In this document: one piece after another, positions 8,211 through 15,111 of the stretch
Position numbering within the stretch: position 1 is the first letter of the stretch
How the letters are laid out: each line of letters starts with the position of its first letter
NCBI GenBank assembly: GCA_046541115.1
Contig: JBKHDX010000059.1
Span: 1-21,854, forward strand
Reading direction: 5' to 3'
Length of the DNA: 21,854 bases
From: Jaaginema sp046541115
GTDB taxonomy: Bacteria > Cyanobacteriota > Cyanobacteriia > Cyanobacteriales > Spirulinaceae
Translations under genes and position numbers: made by a program
Notes under the pieces: generated by a model
Told to the model about the DNA's origin: nothing
Databases searched by the model: none
The model's input: the letters and a program-made list of their open reading frames with translations, nothing else

Positions 8211-11200
8211 TAATAAGGAATCTCAATTATAAACTTAGTCCCTTCCCCCACTTGAGAAACCGCGTGTAAGTCTCCCCCGTGACGCTCGACGACAATTTGA
8301 TAACTAATCGACAAACCCAAGCCCGTTCCGCGGCCGATGGGTTTTGTTGTATAAAACGGGTCAAAAATGCGAGATAACTTATCGGTAGGAATGCCCACAC
8401 CGTTATCGCTAATACAAATAACAACGCGATCGCGATCGTTCAATACGGTACTAACTTGAAGATAAGGCTGAAAATCCGGTTGCTGACGACACTTATCTTC
8501 TAAAGCATCAATGGCATTAGCCATCAAGTTAATAAACACCTGATTGAGTTGACCCGGATAACATTCGACTTGGGGTAAATTGCCGTAATGCTTGATTAAT
8601 TCAATAGCCATGCGATTCGGCTTGGCTTTGAGGCGATTTTGCAGAATCATCAAGGCACTATCGAGGTTTTCGTGCAAATTCACTGCTTTTTTATCCGCTT
8701 CATCTAAACGGGAGAAGGTACGCAGCGACTTAACAATGGTACTAATCCGTTCGGCCCCAACTTGCATCGAGTGGAGAATTTTCGGTAAATCCTCTTGTAG
8801 AAACTCCAAGTCAATCGTTGTGATTTCAGCTTCAATTTCTATCGGTTTAGGATCGATAGTTTGACCGTAGAGGGCGATCAAACCCAGTAAATCCTCGCAG
8901 TAACTCCGAACGTGACTGAGATTGCCGTAAATAAAGTTAACGGGGTTATTGATTTCATGGGCAACCCCCGCCACCATTTGACCCAAAGACGACATTTTTT
9001 CGGTTTGGATCAGTTGGCTTTGGGTACGACGAAGTTCTCGCAATGCCCCTTCAAGTTCTTGGGTTTTGGTTTGGGTTTGGGCATAAAGTTGGGCCTGGTC
9101 AATGGCGATCGCGAGTTGACTAACCACGGCTTCGAGGAGTTCGACTTCGCTATCTTGCCAAGGCCGCAAACCGCTACAATGACCGACACTAAACAGCCCA
9201 ATGCGCCCGGATTGGGTTTGAATGGGAATGGCGAGATAAGAAGTATAACCCAAGCGTTGCAGCAAGGTTTTGAGGGCTGAATCTTCGTACCGATCGAGAT
9301 TATCAATGCGTTGACGAATCCCTTGTAAAGCTTTAGCGGTTACCGATTGGATAATGTCGGTGCTATAACGTCCCATGGTTCCGGGTAAGCCGTCGCTGCG
9401 AACTTGTTTGACCACTTCCCAACAAGGGGGATCGAAGTCAGGCCGATACCAGCTAAAACTGGCACGGTCGAGCCTTAATAAAGACTGAACTTCTCGCACC
9501 GCAGTATCGAGAATGGTATCGAGGTCAAGGGAATTGCGAATTTGACGGGCCAAACGGTTGAGGAGAGCTTCTCGTTGGGCTTGCCGTTGGAGTTGATGGG
9601 TTGAAGCCCTTAACGCCGCTTCAGCCATGGCGCTTTCTTGCCAAAGGGCGATCGCATCCGCCGCAGCCCGCAATAAATTCACCTCTAGGGTTTCCCACAA
9701 TCGCGCTTCGACACAGTTATCAAACCCAATAAAGCCAAACCACACATTATTGACGTGAATCGGTAACAGTAAAACCCCTTGAATGTTTTGGGAGATCAAA
9801 GAGGGTTGATATTGAGTTGGTAAATCTTGAGTGAGGGTAGCAACCACTTCTCCCAGGGCCAGTTGAGTATCCCAACCGGGAGAAGTTGTGCCTAAATCGA
9901 GATGTTGTAAATCGGGATTGTCCAACTCTGAGGTAATCTCAGGGGCGCACCACTCGGCTTTTTGCCGACACAAAATGCGATCGCCCTCGGTATAGGTTTC
10001 AAATACATATACGCGACTGGCGCGACTGGCTTGCCCCAAATACGCCAAAATCTCGTCATATTCACAGCGATCGCCTTCTAAGGTGAGCAAATAACGCTGC
10101 ACTCGCACTAAGGCCGAAAGGTACTGTTCTCGCTGGCTAAGGTTGTGTTCGGCTTGTTGGCGTTCGGTAATATCGGTAAAGGACGCGATCGCTGCATAAG
10201 GCCGGTCTTCCTGTTCGCGAAACATCGGTTGAGCATTCACCGACAGCCAAGTTATACCGCCATCGGGTTTATACACCCCCAGGAGTTTTTCAACGGGTTG
10301 TCCGTTTTGTAAGGCTTTGACAATGGGATAATCTTCTGGGTTGACGCTGACTCCCTTTTCGTCAATCACCCGCCATTGCTCGCTAAAAGCCGAACTGCCT
10401 TGAATCCCTTCACTCACATCCAGCATTCGCTCGGCGCTGGGATTACAAGCTTGTAAAGTACCATCCGTCGTTAACACGGCAATCCCCTCAGACATGGCAT
10501 TAATCAGGGATTGATAGCGGGCTTCGCTGTCTTGTAAAGCGGCTTTGGCCACAATGCGATCGCTAATGTCAAACATCACCCCATCCCAAATAATTTCCCC
10601 TTGGGAACCTCTTTCGGGTTGAGCGACCCCGGACATCCATTTGAGGCGACCCGACGGGGTGATAATGCGCCACTGATGTTGCCAATGGGTTAGGGTTTCG
10701 GCTGAGGCGATGACAGATTGTTGAAAGCCTTCTAAGTCTTCTGGATGAACTTGCGCCCACACCACAGAACTATCTTGGCACATTTGTTCGGGGGTGAGTT
10801 CCATCACCTTCTGACTCGCCGGACTGACATAGGTAAATTGGTTGCTACCGTCCGGGTAGGTCACATATTGGTAAATGACTCCGGGTAAATTATCCGCGAG
10901 GGTTTCGAGTTGGCGATCGCTTTGCTGAATAACATCAATTACCCCTTCAATGCGCTGAATTTCCCCTTCATCCGTTTTGATTGCCCAAAAACGATGAGAA
11001 ACTCGCTTTGCTTTTTGTGGAGGGCATAAAATGACGTATTCTAGAGTTACACTTTCTAAAGCCGCAATATTCTGTAATGCTTGTTGAACGCTATGGCGAT
11101 CTTCTGAGGCGATCGCATCTCGCCACAGCCAAGGATTCGCCGTTACTTCCTCTGGCGATCGCTCGTATAATGCGATCGCCGCTTCATTCCAATACAACAG

Positions 11201-11326
11201 TTGTTGTGTGCGAGCATCAATCGACCACACAACGCTGCTGAGTTCCTTAAATATCCGATCGATCCCTAACAATTCTTGTTCTTTTGCGTTTTTCCCAAAC
11301 CTGGCTTTCGGCCCAGAATTAGACAT
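8210..11326 (-). CDS. Multi-sensor histidine kinase (PAS-PAS-PAS-GAF-GAF-HisKA-HATPase)
   Basis: 1038-aa soluble sensor kinase with no membrane segment or signal peptide. By eye the order is PAS (about 20-135), PAS (about 140-265, with WAQVHPEDLEGFQQ), PAS (about 265-390, ending SFTDITERQQAEHNL), GAF (about 395-560), GAF (about 585-745), a short coiled coil, HisKA with the phospho-acceptor H790 in VAHEINNPVNF, and a HATPase domain with N box (NLMANAIDAL, about 930), G1 (SDNGVGIP) and G2 (GRGTGLGLS, about 1000). All catalytic boxes look intact. There is no receiver or HPt domain and no neighbouring response regulator, so the partner is unlinked. No bilin-type DXCF or CH motif was noticed in the GAF domains. 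ATG at 11326 is preceded by GAGG with ten bases between. Signal unknown; PAS/GAF architecture suggests cytoplasmic redox, ligand or light sensing. Confidence 0.94.
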   Translation of the reverse strand: MSNSGPKARFGKNAKEQELLGIDRIFKELSSVVWSIDARTQQLLYWNEAAIALYERSPEEVTANPWLWRDAIASEDRHSVQQALQNIAALESVTLEYVILCPPQKAKRVSHRFWAIKTDEGEIQRIEGVIDVIQQSDRQLETLADNLPGVIYQYVTYPDGSNQFTYVSPASQKVMELTPEQMCQDSSVVWAQVHPEDLEGFQQSVIASAETLTHWQHQWRIITPSGRLKWMSGVAQPERGSQGEIIWDGVMFDISDRIVAKAALQDSEARYQSLINAMSEGIAVLTTDGTLQACNPSAERMLDVSEGIQGSSAFSEQWRVIDEKGVSVNPEDYPIVKALQNGQPVEKLLGVYKPDGGITWLSVNAQPMFREQEDRPYAAIASFTDITERQQAEHNLSQREQYLSALVRVQRYLLTLEGDRCEYDEILAYLGQASRASRVYVFETYTEGDRILCRQKAEWCAPEITSELDNPDLQHLDLGTTSPGWDTQLALGEVVATLTQDLPTQYQPSLISQNIQGVLLLPIHVNNVWFGFIGFDNCVEARLWETLEVNLLRAAADAIALWQESAMAEAALRASTHQLQRQAQREALLNRLARQIRNSLDLDTILDTAVREVQSLLRLDRASFSWYRPDFDPPCWEVVKQVRSDGLPGTMGRYSTDIIQSVTAKALQGIRQRIDNLDRYEDSALKTLLQRLGYTSYLAIPIQTQSGRIGLFSVGHCSGLRPWQDSEVELLEAVVSQLAIAIDQAQLYAQTQTKTQELEGALRELRRTQSQLIQTEKMSSLGQMVAGVAHEINNPVNFIYGNLSHVRSYCEDLLGLIALYGQTIDPKPIEIEAEITTIDLEFLQEDLPKILHSMQVGAERISTIVKSLRTFSRLDEADKKAVNLHENLDSALMILQNRLKAKPNRMAIELIKHYGNLPQVECYPGQLNQVFINLMANAIDALEDKCRQQPDFQPYLQVSTVLNDRDRVVICISDNGVGIPTDKLSRIFDPFYTTKPIGRGTGLGLSISYQIVVERHGGDLHAVSQVGEGTKFIIEIPY

Positions 11327-11430
11327 TAAAAATCAACCTCAGCACGCGCTATTTAAAAATTAACTTATTTTGCCCCAAAATTGAAAAGCCCCAGGTTAAA
11401 AACCTTATACTGTGACATGATTTATATTAT

Positions 11431-11458
11431 TTTATCAGAGTTTTATTTGCGTTATAAT
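11431..11458 (+). promoter_or_regulatory. Candidate sigma-70 promoter for the 197-aa gene
   Basis: A perfect -10 hexamer TATAAT lies at 11453-11458. The best upstream element is the weak TTTATC at 11431-11436 with a 16-base spacer. The flanking spacer (11327-11575) is AT-rich and separates divergent genes. A start near 11465 would give a leader of about 110 bases before the ATG at 11576. Confidence 0.45.
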
Positions 11459-11575
11459 TATGAAGAAGATTGAAAGTTTTTTCTGCCAATTAAGTTGAAT
11501 TTGCTTTCCTCAAAACTGGTATTTTAAAACCTACCATTTCCCTTTACCTTTACTCAAATATGGAGCTTTCTGAAG

Positions 11576-12169
11576 ATGGCTAAATCTCAAGCCGTTACTC
11601 ACTTTGTTGCCGTTAGCGATCTATCTAAACCTGTGGCGGCTCAAGAAGGAATTTTATTAGAAGTAGAAGGTCGTGGCGGAGATACTCCGAAAAACCGCCA
11701 AAAAGCTTTAGAGCAGATTAATAATATGTGGGAAAATGGCGAAATCGAAGCTGATAAATTTCCCGATGGGATCGCCCTCGATCATATTTTTTTTGTTCCC
11801 CCGAATAGTCCGCACTTACAGTCTCCAGAAGACTTAAAGCAAGACCAAACTTTATTACCGATTGTCCAAGGTGCGCGAGAAATTATTGAACTCACCAAAC
11901 TGCAAATTGAAGTCCAAGAAGCTGCCGAAGAAACGGCTCCCTACACCCCAATTATTGAAGCTGTGCTTGAGCGCACTCGCCCTCTGACCCCCGAAGAAAA
12001 AGACCTCGCCAGAGAAAAAAAATACGGCAAAACTCTCGAACGGTTAGGAGTCGCGATCGCCACCCAAGAAGAATATCAAGAAACCTGTACCGGCAATGGT
12101 AAACTCATCCTCAACGCGATCGCCTGGCAACTGGCCCAATCTTCAGAGGCAGTAAGCAGTGAGCAGTAG
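11576..12169 (+). CDS. Uncharacterised protein, 197 aa
   Basis: I do not recognise this family. The protein is soluble, Glu-rich and lacks signal peptide, membrane helix or Cys except one near residue 167 (QETCTGNG). An N-terminal part (residues about 1-75) contains beta-type segments (THFVAVSD, GILLEVEGRGG, GIALDHIFFVPPNSP); the middle and C-terminal part is helical (LLPIVQGAREIIELTKLQIEVQEAAEE and LTPEEKDLAREKKYGKTLERLGVA). ATG at 11576 has GGAG at 11562-11565, ten bases upstream, and a TATAAT box further up, so it is probably expressed. The last seven residues and part of the stop codon are encoded by intergenic-type heptamer repeat. It is divergent from the histidine kinase and convergent with the transporter gene; no functional link to either is evident. 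Confidence 0.85.
   Translation: MAKSQAVTHFVAVSDLSKPVAAQEGILLEVEGRGGDTPKNRQKALEQINNMWENGEIEADKFPDGIALDHIFFVPPNSPHLQSPEDLKQDQTLLPIVQGAREIIELTKLQIEVQEAAEETAPYTPIIEAVLERTRPLTPEEKDLAREKKYGKTLERLGVAIATQEEYQETCTGNGKLILNAIAWQLAQSSEAVSSEQ
12147..12167. repeat. Heptanucleotide repeat forming the 3' end of a gene
   Basis: Three units AGGCAGT, AAGCAGT, GAGCAGT. In the gene's frame they encode Ala-Val-Ser-Ser-Glu-Gln and the first base of the TAG stop. The unit matches the AGGCAGT array at 5522-5549. Confidence 0.75.
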
Positions 12170-12226
12170 GGGAAAAAATTACCAATTACCAGTTAGCTAA
12201 TTGAGGGATTTGGGGCAACGTACCAA

Positions 12227-12254
12227 CAACTAACAACCAACAACCAACAACCAC
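12227..12254. repeat. Heptanucleotide repeat (CAACCAA type)
   Basis: Four units in register: CAACTAA, CAACCAA, CAACCAA, CAACCAC. It sits in the 119-base spacer between convergent genes. Confidence 0.8.
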
Positions 12255-12258
12255 TCAT

Positions 12259-12273
12259 GGGAAAAACATTCCC
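12259..12273. terminator. Weak hairpin between convergent genes
   Basis: GGGAA (12259-12263) and TTCCC (12269-12273) form a 5-bp stem with a 5-base loop, 15 bases before the end of the transporter gene on the minus strand. Short and without a clean T-tract on either strand. Confidence 0.25.
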
Positions 12274-12288
12274 CTCGGATGCTGATAA

Positions 12289-14004
12289 CTAACTTGCTTT
12301 AGCCCCTTTCGTTTCATCCTGCAAGCGCTTAACCCCCAACGCAATCACCCCCGCCGTGACGATCAGCATTCCCAGCAGTTGCACAAAGGTCAACACCTCA
12401 CCAATCATCAAAAAAGCCAAAATCGAAGTCATCACCGGGCCCGTATTCGCCACAATCGAATAAGAAGCCGCCCCCGCAAAGCGAATCCCCAAATTTTGGA
12501 ACAAATAACTCGTCAGGGTCGTAATGCCCAAAATAATCCCCGCTAACAATAAAGCCGAGAAAGTCCCTGGGGGAATTTCGATAAAATTAGGATTAACAAT
12601 GGCACCGATGGCGCTAAACACCGAAGAAAAGACGAAAATCACGCCAAACTGTACTAACGTGAAAGGAATGGGGTTAATTTGGCGAAACGCCATTTGAGAG
12701 AAAATGACACAAATCGCCAAAGCCACCCCAGACCCTAACCCGGTTAAAACACCTACCGTCGAAAAGTTAATTTCTGCTCCAAAGGGAACAGCGATCAGCA
12801 CAATCCCAAAAAACACCACCATACTGGCGATAATGCGAAAGGGGGTAAGGCGATCGTTAAACAAAACACTCGCTAAGAAAATGGTAATAATCGGATAAGT
12901 TAAAATGAGCGTGGTTACCACCCCTGCGGCCATATTACCAAAGGCGATATAAGCCAGAGTTTGGGAAGCAAAAAGAAAGAAACCACTGGCCAAAACAATT
13001 AACTTTAGCTTGAGGTCGCGACTGGCGAAGAATTTTTGAATATCGAGCCAAAACGGTTGATTATCCAGTTGGTAACCATTGGTTCCCAACAAGGAAACCA
13101 GGGGAACCACTACCAACATCCGCAACCACAGAATAAAAATAGAATTGCCCAAACTCGGAGCCACAATACCGCCAATATCCACCAAGCCAAACAAGGTACT
13201 GGGTAATAAAATAATGCGGGTGACGACATTTTGGAGAGAAAAGGCAAAGGAAGCCAACAGTGCGAAAATAATGCCTGTACGCCACTGAACAGCAGCAGGC
13301 GCTTGTGGTTTGGGTGGGGGTGGGGGTGGGGCTAGGACGACGGGTTGTGGCTGTTCTTCTTCGAGGGAAACTTGCGGTAACTTTCCCGGTGGGGGTGTCC
13401 GAGGCACAGAAGTCCGCACCGAGTCGGATTCTTGTAAGCGCTCGATCAACCGATTTACCAAGGTTTCGAGAATAACTTCCCCTTGGGACTCAATGCTATA
13501 CATCCGGTTTAACTGCTGCGACAAGGTGCTTTGATAGCTGTTGAGGTCTTGTTGTAGCGTCGCAAAGGTTTGATTCATCGTCGAGTCGAGAGATACCAGC
13601 AACCGTTGTAAATTGTCGCTGTAGCCATCTAAATTAGGGGGGTTGGGGCTACGATTCGGAGATGCGATCGCTCCCCCATTCAACCGCGCCATCAACTGCT
13701 CTTGAAACTGAGTGGCGAGGGCGTGAGCGAGTTGTTTCGCCCAGAGTTGCTGTTGTGCGACTTGTTGCTGAGATAAAGTCGTTTGATAAGTATTTTGGAG
13801 GGTTTGGTGTTGGCGGCGCAGTTGGTCGATTTCTTGCATGAGCCGCCCTTTTTCCCCTTGCAGCCAGCGTACATCGCGATCGAGTTGAACGCTGATATCC
13901 TGACGCAGTGATTCAATTTCGTGAGTCAGTGCTTGTAAGGCTTCTTCGGTATTCCGAGGAGAATTAACCCGGGTTGTGTCTGAGCGATAATCAGGAGGCT
14001 GCAT
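12289..14004 (-). CDS. EamA/DMT-family transporter with long N-terminal coiled-coil extension
   Basis: About 571-aa protein in two parts. The N-terminal about 240 residues are polar and helical: heptad-rich segments EEALQALTHEIESLRQDI, the Gln-rich stretch up to about 110, and a second helical block about 130-200, followed by a Pro-rich linker (VLAPPPPPPKPQAP). From about residue 240 to the end are ten hydrophobic helices forming two EamA units, the hallmark of drug/metabolite transporters (10-TM exporters of amino acids, metabolites or drugs). Canonical EamA proteins are about 300 aa, so the extension doubles the size. ATG at 14004 is preferred over TTG at 14010 because AAGGA lies nine bases before the ATG but only three before the TTG. 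Substrate cannot be told; the cytoplasmic coil probably mediates oligomerisation or partner binding (inference). Confidence 0.88.
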   Translation of the reverse strand: MQPPDYRSDTTRVNSPRNTEEALQALTHEIESLRQDISVQLDRDVRWLQGEKGRLMQEIDQLRRQHQTLQNTYQTTLSQQQVAQQQLWAKQLAHALATQFQEQLMARLNGGAIASPNRSPNPPNLDGYSDNLQRLLVSLDSTMNQTFATLQQDLNSYQSTLSQQLNRMYSIESQGEVILETLVNRLIERLQESDSVRTSVPRTPPPGKLPQVSLEEEQPQPVVLAPPPPPPKPQAPAAVQWRTGIIFALLASFAFSLQNVVTRIILLPSTLFGLVDIGGIVAPSLGNSIFILWLRMLVVVPLVSLLGTNGYQLDNQPFWLDIQKFFASRDLKLKLIVLASGFFLFASQTLAYIAFGNMAAGVVTTLILTYPIITIFLASVLFNDRLTPFRIIASMVVFFGIVLIAVPFGAEINFSTVGVLTGLGSGVALAICVIFSQMAFRQINPIPFTLVQFGVIFVFSSVFSAIGAIVNPNFIEIPPGTFSALLLAGIILGITTLTSYLFQNLGIRFAGAASYSIVANTGPVMTSILAFLMIGEVLTFVQLLGMLIVTAGVIALGVKRLQDETKGAKAS

Positions 14005-14189
14005 GAACAATGATCCTTTGTTACTACTTCGCCGTTGAGCTTGCCGTCTGGAGAGAGGGATTTTCTTACATAAAAGTATTCCTTATCCTACTCGATTTTG
14101 AACGAATGGCAATGGGTGGTGGTGACCCCGCGATGGCCTAAGAAGGGAAACGCGATCGCGTCGTTTTGGAAGATTTCTTGAACAAATGA

Positions 14190-14220
14190 GCAAAAGGCGT
14201 AACTCTAATACACCTTTTGC
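14190..14220 (-). terminator. Hairpin terminator after the CBS-CP12 gene
   Basis: On the minus strand GCAAAAGGTG pairs with CGCCTTTTGC across an 11-base loop. The one non-Watson-Crick position is a G-U wobble on the minus-strand RNA but an A-C mismatch on the plus strand, favouring function in the minus direction. It begins 25 bases beyond the stop codon of the CBS-CP12 gene and is followed by a loosely T-rich stretch. Confidence 0.55.
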
Positions 14221-14245
14221 CTTAATTAACCTTAACGGTCAGGAT

Positions 14246-14857
14246 TTAGCTGTCGTACATCCGAGCTTCGAGGGCATCGGGGTAATCTTCACAATATTCC
14301 TCGAAATGGGTTTTTTCGAGTCTTTGATTGCGACGATGAGCGGCTTCAGCTTGCAATTCTTCGACGATATCCCAAGCGGCGGCACATTCAGGAGAGGTCG
14401 GCCCTTTTTCGGCACAGATTTGTCTGGCGCTATCGCGGGCTTCGATGATTTTGTCTTCGAGTAGCACCGACTTAGGTTGTTCGACAAAATCGCTTTTGGT
14501 GAGAATATCGGTAATGGAAATGACACCGAGTAAGGTGTCTTTGATCACCGGGGCCCGACGAATCTGGGTATTGGCAAACAAGCGAGCTACATATTCAACT
14601 TCCAAGTCAGGATTGACCACAATACAGGGCTTCGTCATCACTTCAAAAACGCGGACGTTTTTGGGGTCGAGGCCATAAGCGGCGACTTTGTAGACAATAT
14701 CGGTTTCGGTGACAATGCCATAAGCATCATCATCGCTACGACGCTTGACTACAAGCGATCGCAACCCTTTTTCTTTCATGAGTTTCACAGCGTCGGCCAC
14801 GCTCGCAACACCGCGAATCGTGACGACATCCTTGGTCATAATCTCGGATGCTTTCAT
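14246..14857 (-). CDS. CBS-CP12 fusion protein (adenylate- and redox-linked Calvin-cycle regulator)
   Basis: 203-aa protein. Residues 1-125 are a pair of CBS domains (MKASEIMTKDVVTI...FEVMTKPCIVV...GVISITDIL), which typically bind adenosyl nucleotides such as AMP. Residues about 130-203 are a CP12 domain with the signature AAAWDIVEELQAEAAHR (159-175) and C-terminal YCEDYPDALEARMYDS. CP12 is the disordered thiol switch that in its stand-alone form ties GAPDH and phosphoribulokinase together when oxidised; CBS-CP12 fusions are a cyanobacterial family thought to add adenylate sensing. The N-terminal Cys pair is present (C148, C158), but of the C-terminal pair only C189 remains; the second position is Ala198 in EAR where ECR is usual. 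Length fits known fusions. It lies between the transporter and the PatZ-like gene on the same strand, with its own 3' hairpin. Confidence 0.93.
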   Translation of the reverse strand: MKASEIMTKDVVTIRGVASVADAVKLMKEKGLRSLVVKRRSDDDAYGIVTETDIVYKVAAYGLDPKNVRVFEVMTKPCIVVNPDLEVEYVARLFANTQIRRAPVIKDTLLGVISITDILTKSDFVEQPKSVLLEDKIIEARDSARQICAEKGPTSPECAAAWDIVEELQAEAAHRRNQRLEKTHFEEYCEDYPDALEARMYDS

Positions 14858-14912
14858 GTCTGATAATTACATTAGATGTCGATGGCTGTTTTTTAGAGTA
14901 TCAGTGTCGTTG

Positions 14913-15026
14913 GTCATTAGTCATTAGTCATTGGTCATTTGTTGTTGGTCAGAGGAATGATGAATGATGAATTGTTTTTGGTTGTTGGCATCAATCCCTC
15001 AATGGGTCACTGGTCATTGGTAATTT
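14913..15026. repeat. Composite heptanucleotide repeats (GTCATTA / GAATGAT / GTCATTG)
   Basis: Upstream of the CBS-CP12 gene: six units in register from 14913 to 14954 (GTCATTA, GTCATTA, GTCATTG, GTCATTT, GTTGTTG, GTCAGAG), then GAATGAT, GAATGAT, GAATTGT (14955-14975), and later GTCACTG, GTCATTG, GTAATTT (15006-15026). Three related families within about 110 bp. Confidence 0.75.
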
Positions 15027-15076
15027 CTCCCCCCTCTTCCCCCAATGCCTACTGCCTAAGACCTACTGCCCAAAAC

Positions 15077-15111
15077 ACTGATAACTGATAACTGTTTACT
15101 GATAACTGAAT
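15077..15111. repeat. Heptanucleotide repeat (ACTGATA) abutting a stop codon
   Basis: Five units in register: ACTGATA, ACTGATA, ACTGTTT, ACTGATA, ACTGAAT. The last unit ends on the stop codon of the PatZ-like gene (minus strand, 15111-15113). Confidence 0.8.

Noticed and set aside
8912..9280. 122-codon plus-strand frame opposite the kinase gene
   Set aside because: Antisense shadow of an intact GAF/HisKA coding region with no ribosome site or family match.
11411..11424. TGTGACATGATTTA as a CRP-type site
   Set aside because: Only the left half TGTGA fits; the right half does not match TCACA.
12227..12254. CRISPR-like array
   Set aside because: Seven-base tandem units without spacers are short tandem repeats, not CRISPR.
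14008..14010. TTG start for the EamA transporter
   Set aside because: Only three bases from the ribosome site; the ATG two codons later has nine-base spacing.
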